DNA of 64,000 bases from Rhodamnia argentea (taxonomy: Eukaryota; Streptophyta; Magnoliopsida; Myrtales; Myrtaceae). Each line of letters begins with the position of its first letter. Within the stretch, counting starts at the first letter, position 1. Made by a program: the position numbers and the translations under genes. Below are positions 9,870 to 21,174 of the stretch, one piece after another. Location: positions 6,944,001-7,008,000 of the forward strand of contig NC_063150.1 in NCBI RefSeq assembly GCF_020921035.1, in the 5' to 3' direction. The notes under the pieces are model-generated. The model worked only from the letters and a program-made list of their open reading frames with translations, had not been told where the DNA came from and did not search any database.

Positions 9870-12413
9870 ATGTCATCTGCATTAGTTGCGATTGTATACT
9901 GGAGAGGTAGAATAGTGCAAAAAGAATATGGACATGATTACGAAGGCGGACAATCTATCATGTTCGAATTTACAAACATATCAACATTTGATGAGTTACG
10001 TGCTACGATAGAGAGCGCGTTGAATATAACACCCAACCAGTATATTCATAAGCTGATATATAGATTCCCGATTTTAACATCGAATTGTGTCATATACGAC
10101 ATTACGGAGGTGCGTGATGATGGTACCGTTAGGACGATCAAGCAATTTGCACTTGAGACCGGTGCTACGGGGTTTTTACGGTTTTATGCAACCATAGCTG
10201 AACACCAAGTAATAAATGATTCGGCCGAAGAAGGTTGTAATATTGATAAAGATGAAGTTGGTGTACATAATCAGTACGTGGACCCCTATCATAATGATGA
10301 TAATGATGGAGATGATAGCGATGAAGAATATGATGAATGGATAGACAGTGATGACAGTGATGAGGAAGATATCGGAGGTGACAATATGGAGACTTACTAC
10401 GACACCCATTGTAGTAATCCCATATTGCCGTTAGTACATCCGCCGCCATATTTAGAGATCGACTTTGATATGATGCAAGTCGATATAAGAGCCAAGCCGA
10501 GACGTATGTTATTTGATCCATCAAAAGAATTTGATGTTGGCATGTTATTTCCATCACGGGACGCGTTACGGTTGGTCGCGAAAGAGTATTCTCTGATAAG
10601 AAATCATCACATTCGCAGCGATGTCACAAATAAGTCCCAATATGTGATAAGGTGCGGTAATCGGAATGGACCATGTGATTGGAGGCTCCGCGCGTTTAAT
10701 AAAGCGGGTACCCTATTTTGGAAAATAGTTAAGTACAATGGGCCACACACATGTAGTCATCCTCAAATATCACGGGATCATCGACAACTTGATCGGAGAT
10801 ACATATGCAGCCAAATAAAAGCAATGGTCACCGCCCAATCGGATATCAGAATCAAGGCACTCATGGCGGAGATTCAAGACAAGCAGCATTTCGAACCTAC
10901 TTATCATAAAACCCGGGCAGCTAAACAAATGGCGATTGCCGAAACTTTTGGAGGATGGGATGAGTCATACGGTATTTTGAGAAAGTTCATGAACGAAATG
11001 ATGGTAAGGAATCCAGGTTCTTATTTTGTGATCGATGATCACATGAACGTAGATCAAAGCTGCACCGTTTTCAACCGGATGTTTTAGACTTTCAAGCGGA
11101 CGATTGAAGGCTTCGCAAGTTGTCGGCCCGTGATATTTGTTGATGGTACTTATTTGTACGGGAAATACCGAGGAACACTCCTTGTAGTGGCCTCACTTGA
11201 TGGCGACAATCATATATTCCCGTTGGCATTTGCTGTAGTCGATCGGGAAGATATTGATAATTGGACTTGGTTTATGACTCTGTTGTGGACATATGTCACT
11301 AGTAGGGACAATATTTGTGTAATATCAGACTGACATATGGGGATTAAAAGAGCAATGGAGACAGTAGGGTGGCGTCCTCCATATGACCACCACAGATATT
11401 GCGTTCGTCATCTTGTAAGCAACTATGACAAACAATTCAAAAATGCCGAAGGCAAAGCCCTTATTGAAGCGGCAGGTGAATTTTGAAATTTTAAAATTTG
11501 AGGAAAATACGTATTCACAATATTTGAGAAGGAAATACTAATTATTATTGTAATATACAGCTTACGCGAATCAACAGCGAAAGTTCGATCGTATCCCGAA
11601 CGAAATTAGGGGTATGGATGCACGCATACCTGCATGGTGTGACCGGATTCCAAGGGACAAATGGATGAAGGCTTATGATGGAGGGAGAAGATATGGAGCA
11701 ATGACAACAAATTTAGTTGAATCGATCAATGGCATGCTGTGAAGGGTTATCGTGGTCGCACAAGAAAAGCGATGGTGGAGAAGATATTCTATCGGTTGGT
11801 CTACTATTTTGTTACAAGAAGAACAAAGTACAGGATATAGAAGGACCAAGAACATGTATTTACACATTTTACTGGTCAAACACTCGGGGAAAATGGTTAA
11901 CGTGCAAATAGGCACGAAGTTACATGTTTCGACTACGATTGAGAGATTTTCGAAGTTAAATCTGGACGTGACGGATCAAGAGGATCAGGGGGCCATAAAC
12001 AGATAATGCGTCTAGACGTGCGAACGTGCACATGTGAAAAATTTCATGAGATTAAAACTCCATGTTCCCACGTAATTGCAGCATGTCAAGCATATGGAAT
12101 TGATTACGATCTGTACGTAGATGAGTGGTACACGCTGGATAAAACTCTTCGGTGCTATCGGTATATGTTTTATCCGTTGGGGCATGTTGAGTAATGGTCT
12201 GAACCCGACGCACCGCCATTAGTGCCAAACCCGTGACGCATTAGGAAGAAAGGAAGGCCCCGTGCATCACGTATACATAATGAGATGGACTGGAGGACGC
12301 CAAGTTGTAGCAATTCCCGCATCCATTGCTCGATATGTGGGAAATCGGGGCATAACAGGAGTACTTGTGCACACAGGTCGTGCGACATTCCGAATTTCGA
12401 CCGTAATTCTTGA
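9870..12413 (+). pseudogene. MULE (MuDR-type) transposase, degenerate
   Basis: The N-terminal part (9870-11087, 405 codons) carries an acidic low-complexity stretch, then the MuDR DNA-binding region with a C-x(n)-C...H-x-C pattern (about 10,650-10,755). The DDE-like core follows: FVDGTYLYGKY (about 11,130), VISD before a TGA, and NLVESIN (about 11,715), giving candidate D, D and E residues. A SWIM zinc finger (CTCEKFHEIKTPCSHV, about 12,030) and a CCHC knuckle (CSICGKSGHNRSTC, about 12,330) complete the family order. Breaks: TAG 11085-11087, TGA 11331-11333, a gap or possible intron near 11,480-11,560, a frameshift near 11,740, TAA 12192-12194 and a TGA near 12,232. Family assignment is firm; it cannot make a full protein. 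Confidence 0.9.
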
Positions 12414-12843
12414 TAAAAGGCTGAGTAAATTAGGATGAGTTATGTTCGGTTATAGAATGTAGTCATGGATAGGACGACTTGCCTTATTGATGCATTTAAT
12501 ACTCGATCTTGTATGTGCGAAATAATATTTGATGATTGGTTGAGGTGTTAATACGCGGGCCCGCCCATCGAGTTGAGAATCTCTGTGACTATCCTAACAT
12601 TTTATATTATAGACTTGTGAATCTATGTTGCTTGAAATGATATAGTATGAAGTCCAGTTCCACTTGTATATTAATTCTTGAATTGTTGTTGATGTATCGT
12701 CGTTTGGTTATTAATGGTTGTATATGACGCATTTTAGAATTGTTCGGAAGTAGTATTGGCCTACTAACGATTTAGGGTTGACTTATTGAGATGAAATCTC
12801 ACCCCTTCGTGGTACAACCTTTTCCGCACGCTAACCTCTAGCC

Positions 12844-13347
12844 ATGCCGCCAAAGCGTTTTGGGGTACCGATGGACATTGATACGATCGTCGCCGAGTAC
12901 CCGGTAGGTGAGGATAAGGTCTACATTAAGAAGGGAAGCATAGTCCGGGTCGATGAAGAGGGCGATTGCTGGATCCCACATACCTTTGAAGCTTGGTTCT
13001 ATAAAGAAGGAGAAGTAGAACATGGACCGCTTAGGACTTTTGAGATGCCTAATGGTATCATTCCGAGCTGGTTTAATAGTAGACCCGCGGATGGTGAAGT
13101 GTTCGACCCTGAGCCCAAGCCCGAAGGCGAGCAATCGGAGTCCCCCAAACCCCCTGCAGATGATCGGATCGTCGAGCCCTCCGATGCGGACGTTGCGCCG
13201 GGAGAACCTTCCGAGTCCGAGCCCGAGTTGGATGACCTATTGAACACCGAGTCCGACCCCGAAGAGGCTGAAGAGTGAGACGCTTTTGTAGATTACGACC
13301 CGGTAGCTAATGAGGACTTATCTGAAGATAGTGGGCCCGACCTCTAG
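12844..13347 (+). pseudogene. Acidic hypothetical ORF inside the MULE, family unknown
   Basis: An ATG at 12844 opens 144 codons to a TGA at 13276-13278. The same frame then continues, still acidic, to TAG 13345-13347, so the original protein was probably 167 residues. The first half looks globular, with alternating hydrophobic and charged residues and WIPHTFEAWFYKEGE. The second half is disordered, rich in P, E, S and D. I do not recognise the family. Its place between transposase and PMD gene, on the same strand, suggests an accessory element gene or a captured host exon. It has no transmembrane segment or signal peptide. Confidence 0.5.
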
Positions 13348-13814
13348 GTGTAGCTAAATTATCTACCTTTTCATGCCCTCGTAGGATTGCGTTCGTATTT
13401 GGACTCGTCCGTTGGATTCCTTTTGGTAGTTTTTTGTTGTAAGCTTCGAACCTCGTACTGCTGTATCCCTTTTCGTTGAACTCGTTGTGTAATTTGGTTT
13501 TTAGTTATGTGATGTTTGTTTTTATGATATCCTGGATCATCTTGCTTTGTTGCATTCGGGTTTTGTTTAGGCATCCGCATGTGCATTTCATTTCGCAATT
13601 ACGTAATAGATCATACATTGGTAAACTTCTGTGAATTATGTAAATTACCTATACTAAATTTTTTTGTAAGTATGTAAATTACCTATACTAAATAATATGT
13701 ACCCTTTTATATATTAATTTATTGTGATGTTATAATATCACGGTTGCACGATATTTATTCATTGCTTCTGCTCCATATGTACATTAGATATGTCAATTTA
13801 ATGATGGAGATAAT

Positions 13815-16151
13815 ATGACAATTGTAGATACGGCACAAAAGACTCATATTCAGCCGGGACCTCGGGATGATTCACTACTTACACGACAGGCCCGACATAG
13901 ATCAGAGACCGTATGGAACGCTCAAGTAATTGAGAAATTTAGTAGTTCATCCGCCATTCGTAACCCCAATATCAAAATTGCTACTAATAGTTCATATCAC
14001 ATTTCACGGACAGATGAAAATGCACTTCTTAGATGTTAGCGATCCAGTTGCACGTGGATGAACTTGATCCACGCATACTCCCATATCTTCAAGCTTCGGG
14101 ATTTTATGGAGTTTATATGTTGGGGCATTTTCAGCTAGATTGACATTTGATTACTTCGTTGGTCGAGCGGTGGAGACCCGAGACCCACACCTTCCATATG
14201 CCGAAAGGTGAATGTACGATTACGCTTGAGGATATAGCGGTGCTCACGGGGCTTCTCATAAATGGACGTGCGAGCATCGGCCGCACCGATTTCAATCAGG
14301 GCACTCTCTGTGACGATCTACTCGGTGCTCGCCCACCTAATTTGCATGGGACGCAGATAAACTTAGGCGGGCTGAGAGAACACTTTGATTATCTCCCTCC
14401 GGATGCCGATGACGTCATTATAGTATAGCATGCTAGGGCGTTCATTCTCCGTCTAATTGGAGGATGTATTTTTTCGAATAAATCAGGGGCACGGGTTAGT
14501 TTGTTGTTTCTTCCACTGTTGGCGAACCTCAACAACCCTACGCAATGCGGTTGGGGTTCAGCAGCGCTTGCATGGTTATATTGGGAGCTATGTAGTGCAA
14601 CCGATCCATCAAAACATCAAATTGGAGATGCCCTACATGTATTGCAGATTTGGGCATGCGAGTGCTTCAGATGTGTCGCTCCATCCCCGGCGGATCGTGA
14701 TCCTTTAGAAGATGCACCTCTCGGTAGTCGGTAAGTGATCTATTATTTTTTTTAGTTCATGAGTCATTAATTTTTTTCCAGTGCATATAATATATGAAAA
14801 TCTCATTTTTTTTTGTTTATGCAGCTTGAGTCAAGGTCTACCGACAACGGAGGTCCTTACACATACGTTGCCACATTTGCGCTATCAACTTGATAGAATG
14901 AGATCGGAAGATGTAAGTAATGATAGCAACTAACAAGTTTAATGTAATTTTAGCTTATAAATTAATTATTGATTTAATTTAATATGTTTTATTACCATAC
15001 CGGATTATTTGAGAGCCCTACCCCAATAACATTCTGGAGGCTCTACCATATTATCGCCGACGGGGACAAGATAGTTGGAGGGCTCGTGTCCCACTCATCC
15101 GTTATTGGATAGTTGAGTGGCATTATCCAGACCGAGTACTTCTTCGATTCGGTATGCAGCAGCCAATACCTACTCGTCCGCGTGATCATACGACGTTGCA
15201 TGATATTAAATTAAGGCCAATTGGGAAGGATTTGGTAGGTAAACACAGACGGTGGATTGATACGTGGGACCGTCGTGTCGATTACATAGTCAATGGTGAT
15301 CTTACAACGGAGGCACTTCACTATCATTCGGGATATATAGAGTGGTACCGTAGACATACCCGCAGGTGGATTTCTATTCCGGGGGCCGCAATGAGTGTAA
15401 CGGTTTGTGCAAATACTTTCAATTTCATTCATTAATTATTTTTTAGTAACGTGATCTATTATTATTTCATAACTTTTATTAATTTTGATATCATTACCAG
15501 AGTGATGGTTTTGAACAAATTTTACATATCATACATAACATCAACCCATCTCGTCGATCTCGGGCGGTTGTGAGGAATATAGCTAGGGCAATGTCATACG
15601 CTCGTAATGAGGAAAAACGGCTCACAATGATGCCACCGCCCCAATCAAGAACTACAGCAGCACCCGTTGGACCGCGGGATTATGACCCTCCCGAGACTGT
15701 TTAGCCAATGCGGAGGACTACTTGAGATCATCCAGGTTGTGATGTCGTCCCCTATCCCTTGGAGTATCATATGACAGATTTCACTCCGGGGCTCACTCCG
15801 GGGTGTGGCCGAGCAGATTTTACTATAGGGTTCACTCTAGGATTTCGCTAGTCAGATTTCACTTCGGGGTTTGCACGGTTTGCTGGCCCATCTCACGGGG
15901 GATCCGATTTTCAATATCTTGACAATACACTGCCGCAAACTCCAGCTACTTCTGCCGAGCCTTATGGATCTGATTTCTCTCCTTTTTCTCAATACCCTCA
16001 TACAGTAGGATATGTACCATCCGAACGGGGCATATTTGCGGAAGATATGCCTTCGTCATCCACACATCCTAGTCATCCGGATTCTCGTACTCGACGTCGG
16101 TACAATACTAGACTTCACGAACAACGGAGACGACTTACTTGTGGAACATGA
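13815..16151 (+). pseudogene. Plant mobile domain (PMD, aminotransferase-like) protein, degenerate
   Basis: PMD proteins (MAIN/MAIL1 family) are plant nuclear proteins, several of which are carried by transposons. Hallmarks here are the PGPRDDSLL...HRSE start (about 13,850), [16 protein letters not shown] and [16 protein letters not shown] (14,150-14,250), CGWGSAALAWLYWELC (about 14,545), and PYYRRRGQDSWRARVPLI...VEWHYPDRVLLRFGMQQ (15,045-15,160). Introns appear near 14,735-14,820, 14,915-15,010 and 15,400-15,500. The tail repeats TDFTPG-like units, then ends in a basic YNTRLHEQRRR segment. Breaks: a frameshift near 14,030, TGA 14141, TAG 14426, a frameshift near 14,460, then TAG 15702, a TGA near 15,723 and a TAG near 15,849 in an otherwise continuous frame. 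Non-functional, but the whole gene plan is still visible. Confidence 0.85.
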
Positions 16152-17013
16152 GGTCATAGAGGAGGACAAAATCATTAGTATATGTAATTACAGTTGATGA
16201 TTGTTATATATTATGAAAATATCATTTTTTCATTTATCTTACCAATTTTATTTTATGAATATTTTAAATTAATTATATAATTACAACATTATTTATTAAT
16301 TATAGATCTTAATAAATTTTAACATTAATTACAACATTTTTTTTTTTATATATCTTACAAACTTTTTTTCATTTCGTATTTTTTTAATTATTGATATTTA
16401 TAATATTTATTGAGATTTTCATAATTTCTAAAAATCCAAAATTACAAAGCCGCAATTAAAAAATCCCCAAAATACTAAAAAAATAGAAAAACCCATCTAG
16501 GCGATCCCCAATCGCAAAAATCCATCGTTCATCACCGCCAACAGCAGTGTATATTGATTAAGACGCCGTTTCCCTTCAACCGACCGAATTTGAGCCCGAT
16601 CTGATATCGTCGACCCGATCCGCCGGTTCTTGACACGTTACCATTTCACCTTCCGGTTGGATTTACATCTATCCAATAGATGAATATATTATGAAAATCT
16701 CATTTTTTTTTTTCATATATCTTACCAATTTCATTTTATGAATATTTTAAATTAATTACATAATTACAAGGAAAACGTCGTTTTTCGAGGAAAAAGGTGG
16801 GTTTGTCTTTTTGTGTGGGACAACGGCCGTTTTCCTTGTCAATTTTGCATTTTTCTCCCTTCGGTGCTACTTCTTGATATCAAATGAACCCTCCTTTCCC
16901 TCTTTCCTCCTCTTTCAATCTTTTTAGCCGATCGAATTGCATAATTACAACATTATTTATATGAATATTTTACCAATTTTATATTATGAATATTTTCAAT
17001 TAATTTCATATAT
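16152..17013. repeat. AT-rich 3' part of the MULE with diverged internal repeats
   Basis: A motif ATTATGAAAATATCATTTTTT...CTTACCAATTTTATTTTATGAATATTTT occurs near 16,210 and 16,688, and in part near 16,950, separated by unrelated insertions (about 16,400-16,685 and 16,770-16,930). No gene seen. Confidence 0.55.
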
Positions 17014-17380
17014 TGTTAAATATGTCTTGAATTTTATGTATCCGATCCAGTTTATCACCCGGCCCGACATATTTTTGCGCGGCCCAAAAAGTGGAGGAAA
17101 AATTGAGATTTAGTTCGCAATGCCCCCGAGAAAATTTTTTTTGGGCTCTATTTTTTATATCGCGGCTAGGGTTTCTTTTCGTTTGGTATTGAGGATTTTC
17201 CTTATGTAAGAGACGAGTGAGCCGTGTGCTTTTGTTCAATCGAAAATCGATCTCCGTAATCTGTACTCTCCTTGTTCATAGTGGAATTTCGTTTTGCCTC
17301 GTCCGTGGACGTAGATCACCTTGATCGAACCACATAAATCCTTGTGTTACGTGTTCGTTTTCGCATTTGTTTTTCCAACA
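17014..17380 (+). mobile_element. Solo LTR, Copia-type
   Basis: The 367-bp sequence begins TGTTAAATATGTC and ends TTTTCCAACA, the TG...CA plan of plant LTRs. It is flanked by perfect 5-bp duplications TATAT (17009-17013 and 17381-17385). Removing it and one TATAT restores TTTCATATATCTTATCAATTT, which matches the uninterrupted repeat near 16,716. Inside are the CTAGGGTTTC, GAGACGAGTGAGCC and CCGTGGACGTAG motifs common in plant Copia LTRs. No internal domain is present, so this is a solo LTR left by recombination. Confidence 0.85.
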
Positions 17381-17604
17381 TATATCTTATCAATTTTATT
17401 TTATGAATTATAGATCTTAATAATTTTTTCTATTAATTATTACTAATTATGTTATAAAGATAAGCTTCGCAAAAAAAATTATGAATAAAATAAATATAAC
17501 ATGTTAAAAAAATACGAAATAAACTAAATATTATAAATATAAATAATTAAAACACTTAAAAAATGAAATTAAAAAAAAAAAAAAAAAAACCTTGCTCGGC
17601 AGTT

Positions 17605-17699
17605 GGGCTGCCGAACGAGGCCCAAATCCGTAAATATTTATTTTTAAAAAATATTTTCGTAAATATTTATTTTAAAAAAATTAAATTAGAAAAAAACCC
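17605..17699 (-). repeat. Inverted end repeat, right
   Basis: Reverse-complement partner of 7614-7708. It reads GGGCTGCCGAACGAGGCCC at its inner end and ...AAAAAAACCC at its outer end. A short stem (CTCGGCAGTTGGGCTGCCGA, 17595-17614) spans the inner edge. Confidence 0.75.
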
Positions 17700-17918
17700 A
17701 ATTTGTTCCCGGTAACTTCATGAAACCTAACCGAGTCAAATCAAAGTTAAAAATTATGTCGTTCTCAGGAGAGGCACCTGTACATTTCCGAACCGCGATC
17801 AATCAACGGCGTTAGGTAGGAATCGATAAAGTTAAAAAATCCCTACTCTTCTCCTGCAAATCCTTAATTTGGTCTACCTCGTCAAACTCAGAAGAGGAGG
17901 AGTTCTGGCAGGCAAGAG
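17700..17918 (+). promoter_or_regulatory. Short, non-homologous upstream region of the intact CYP89A gene
   Basis: Similarity to the 5' flanks of the two stub copies begins only at about 17,838 (AAAATCCCT, then CTTCTCCTGCAAATCC), some 80 bp before the ATG. The sequence from 17,700 to 17,837 is different, and the transposon end lies 220 bp upstream of the ATG. No clear TATA box. The gene may use a promoter partly built from the inserted sequence. Confidence 0.5.
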
Positions 17919-19466
17919 ATGGATCTCTGGTTTCTCATCCTCGTCACCTTCTCCGTCGCCGCCTTCCTTGGAGCCACCCTCAACCTCCTCTCCTCCGCCC
18001 AAAAGAAGAAGAGCCTCCCTCCGGGGCCGCTCAAATTCCCGGTCGTCGGCGACTTCCTATGGCTCCGCAAGTCCTTCGAGCTCGAGCCCGTCCTCCGCTC
18101 CCTCCGCTCCCGTTACGGCCCGATGGTCACCCTCCACATCGGCTCCCGCCCCGCCATCTTTGTCTCCTCCCCGGCTCTCGCCCACCAGGCCCTAGTCCAC
18201 CGCGGCGCCGTCTTCGCCGACCGCCCGCCGGCCTCCGCCGCCGCCCGCCTCCTCTCCTCCAACCAGCACAGCATCAACTCCTCCTCCTACGGCCCCACCT
18301 GGCGCCTCCTCCGCCGGAACCTCACGGCGGAGAACCTCCATCCCTCCCGCCTCCGCTCCTATTCCCGCGCCCGCGCGTGGGTCCTCAACGTGCTCGCGGC
18401 GGAGCTCAAGTCCCAGCCTGGCGGCGTCGTCCGCGTCCTCGACCACTTCCAGCATGCCATGCTCTGCTTGCTGGTCCTCATGTGCTTCGGAGACGGGCTC
18501 GAGGAGGAGAAGATTAAGCAGATCAAGGAGGTTCAGCGACGGTTGCTGCTGGGTCAACGAGGGTTCAGCGTGCTCAATTTCTGGCCGCGGCTGAGCAAGC
18601 TCGTGCTCCGGAAGCTGTGGAAGGAGTTCTATGAGCTCTGCGAGTGTCGGAAACGCGTCATCATCCCGCTCATCAGAGCTCGACTCAACGGCAAGCGAGA
18701 GCAACTGAGCAAAGACAAGGAGGACGGGAACAACGGCAACGGCGATCGGATCGTGCCGTACGTGGACACGCTCCTGGACCTGGAGCTGCCGGAGGAGAAG
18801 AGGAAGCTGGAGGAGAACGAGCTCGTGACCCTCTGCTGGGAGTTCCTCAACGCCGGCACCGACACAACGTCGACGGCACTGCAGTGGATCATGGCCAACC
18901 TGATCAAGTACCCAGAAATCCAAGAGAGGCTCTACCGTGAAATCAAATCAGTCATTGGACAAGGGGCGGAACAAGTGAAGGAGGAGGACGTGCAGAGGAT
19001 GGGCTACCTGAAGGCGGTGGTACTGGAGGGGCTGCGCCGCCACCCGCCGGCGCATTTCGTGGTGCCGCACGCGGTGACGGAGGACGCGGAGCTGGGCGGG
19101 TACATGATCCCTAAGGACGGGACCATCAACTTCATGGTGGCGGAGATGGGTTGGGACCCGGAAGTGTGGGAGGACCCGATGGCGTTCAAGCCGGAGAGGT
19201 TCTTGAATTGCAAAGGCGGGGGGTTCGACATCACGGGGAGCAGGGAGATAAAGATGATGCCTTTTGGGGTGGGGAGGAGGATCTGTCCCGGATACGGGCT
19301 TGCGATGCTGCACTTGGAGTACTTCGTGGCGAACTTGGTCTGGCTGTTCCAGTGGCGGACTGTGGCGGGCGAAGAGGTCGACCTGTCGGAAAAGCAGCAG
19401 TTCATCAACGTAGTGATGAAGAACCCTTTGAGGGCTCAGATTTGTCCCCGGAATTTGGGCACCTGA
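17919..19466 (+). CDS. Cytochrome P450, CYP89A family, intact single-exon gene
   Basis: A 515-residue ER-membrane monooxygenase with no introns, as is usual for CYP89A. The order seen is: hydrophobic anchor (residues 2-25), KKKSLPPGPLKFP hinge (29-41), oxygen-binding I-helix AGTDTT (312-317), K-helix EGLR (370-373), PERF (425-428) and haem loop FGVGRRICPG (449-458) with the thiolate Cys at 456. All catalytic signatures are present and the length is normal. The start is fixed by the conserved anchor and is shared with the two stubs. The coding region is GC-rich in its first half, unlike the flanks. CYP89A9 of Arabidopsis acts on chlorophyll catabolites, but the substrate here cannot be inferred. 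It is the only complete copy of the local cluster. Confidence 0.95.
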   Translation: MDLWFLILVTFSVAAFLGATLNLLSSAQKKKSLPPGPLKFPVVGDFLWLRKSFELEPVLRSLRSRYGPMVTLHIGSRPAIFVSSPALAHQALVHRGAVFADRPPASAAARLLSSNQHSINSSSYGPTWRLLRRNLTAENLHPSRLRSYSRARAWVLNVLAAELKSQPGGVVRVLDHFQHAMLCLLVLMCFGDGLEEEKIKQIKEVQRRLLLGQRGFSVLNFWPRLSKLVLRKLWKEFYELCECRKRVIIPLIRARLNGKREQLSKDKEDGNNGNGDRIVPYVDTLLDLELPEEKRKLEENELVTLCWEFLNAGTDTTSTALQWIMANLIKYPEIQERLYREIKSVIGQGAEQVKEEDVQRMGYLKAVVLEGLRRHPPAHFVVPHAVTEDAELGGYMIPKDGTINFMVAEMGWDPEVWEDPMAFKPERFLNCKGGGFDITGSREIKMMPFGVGRRICPGYGLAMLHLEYFVANLVWLFQWRTVAGEEVDLSEKQQFINVVMKNPLRAQICPRNLGT

Positions 19467-21170
19467 ATTTCGGGAAATGTCTGTCCTTCCCAGTGAATGA
19501 AGTGTACCTGGTGTATGTAAAGAGGTGTTTGTGAAATTTCCTCCAAGACGACGCGTATGTAATCGTCCATATTTATCCCTGAATATTAGCATTGGTCCTT
19601 TCGTATCTCGTGTTAAAAATGAAATCGGCTAACTCGCAGAAGAAATAGCATTCAATTGCCGGCTGGTGTACAAAGATGCGATCTATATTCTTGTGAAAAT
19701 TGAAATTTTTTTAATTTCTTGTCTTTTAGGAACGATTCTAATTAAAATCATATTTTTTTATTCTATTTTTTGGATGATATTTAGATAATCAAAACATATT
19801 TGGTAACTACACTAAATTTCTGTTTTCGGGAATAACCAAGTGGTGAGAATTCTTTTTTTTTTTTCTAATATTTTCATCTTTTTTTTTAATTTTTAAAATG
19901 TTCAAAAGTTTTTTAATTTCCCCCTCATTTTTAGTTTTAATTTTATTTGTCTGCATTTTTTGAAACTTTTATATTTTTTAATTTTCCCCGCTTTTTAAAA
20001 AAATTTAATTTTGAAATTTAATTTAAAAGAATGAATTTAGAAAAATAAGTTGTTAGTAAATTTTCGAATATAATTTTAATTTTTTTTAAAGTTCAAAAGT
20101 TCACGTGGGAACCTCCGAGGACTTAATCTTTTTAAAAGAACCGAGACTTTGTCCTTTTTTGTAATTCTCAAAAATATTCTTTTTTTCAAAATCAATTTTT
20201 TTTTAATTTTTGTTTTTGCTCCAAAATTGTTCCCAAAATAGAATCGGAATCGGAATCATTTACGTTACCAAACATGTTTCTGATTTTTTTTGTTCCGGGA
20301 AACCGAATCGGAGAATCAAAATTGTTGTCAAACAAACCCTGATTTTTCTTATTTTATACCAATAAACTTAACAGCCACAATAGTGAAGTTGTTGACTGAT
20401 GTAGCGGCTATGACAACTTTCTCACTCGGCTAGACAACAATGACTCCATTTTCTGATTGACAAAAAAAAAATGACTCCATTTTCTGTTCATTTCCACAAT
20501 AGTTTAGTTTCGATATATACACTAGTAATTCCACTGCTCGATGGTTAGTGGGGTATTTTATAAACGCGATATTGCTCCGCATCTAGCCGTGTCGTAGAAA
20601 AAAAAAACTTGTAATTTGCTAAAATCTTACACAATAATATTTTGTCAACGAATCATTCCACACAAATTATTCAGGATTCGGATTTGATGTAGCAGTTCAA
20701 ATCACATTAGTCGCTTTATTATATAGTTTTGGCACGTTATACTTTTCATATTTAGTATAGTTGGCTGGCGACCCGAGATCGAGTCGAATTGAATGGTTAT
20801 AATTTTTTGTACTTATTTTACTAGATTGAGCATTAGATCAAACTTCGCACGAGCTATGGAATTACGAGCTAAGCAGCTCATAGGATGGATGAGAAATCTT
20901 CGCATTTTTATTGCATACATTGCATTCACAGGAAATGTTAGAATACGAGTTTACCTTGAGAACACCTAGTCCTTTACGGTAGAGTAAGAACAAAATTATG
21001 TTGAATGGTAGGTGGTTAAACAAAGTCGAATCGACCAAAATCAGATTAAACAAAAGATAAAAAGAAAAAAAGAACTACGGCCCGACACCCAGGTGCAAAG
21101 ATTAGGGGAATTCTTAAATTGATTGGGGAACGAAAGCCGTGTGAAAATGGAGGCCCGCCTTGTGTTTTGT
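19467..21170. other. AT-rich intergenic region, P450 3' flank
   Basis: The first few hundred bases repeat the 3' flank seen after 280 (for example ATCGTCCATATTTATCCCTG), confirming the shared origin. From about 19,735 it diverges by indels. T and A homopolymers are frequent. No gene seen. Confidence 0.6.
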
Positions 21171-21174
21171 TAAT

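Larger units (their letters stand above)
7614..17699 (+). mobile_element. Degenerate composite Mutator-like element (MULE) carrying a PMD pseudogene
   Basis: The region is bounded by related inverted repeats (7614-7708 and 17605-17699). In one orientation it holds a MULE transposase pseudogene, an acidic ORF and a plant-mobile-domain pseudogene. Candidate 9-bp flanks (CATTTCTTC at 7605-7613, AATTTGTTC at 17700-17708) agree at 7 of 9 positions, which is suggestive of an old target duplication in the MULE size range but weak. A palindromic mini-element and a solo LTR are nested inside. Multiple in-frame stops and frameshifts make autonomous activity unlikely. The boundaries are inferred; the gene content is seen directly. 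Confidence 0.6.

Noticed and set aside
18192..18923. 243-codon minus-strand frame opposite the intact P450
   Set aside because: Shadow of the GC-rich P450 coding strand; low-complexity and no known family.
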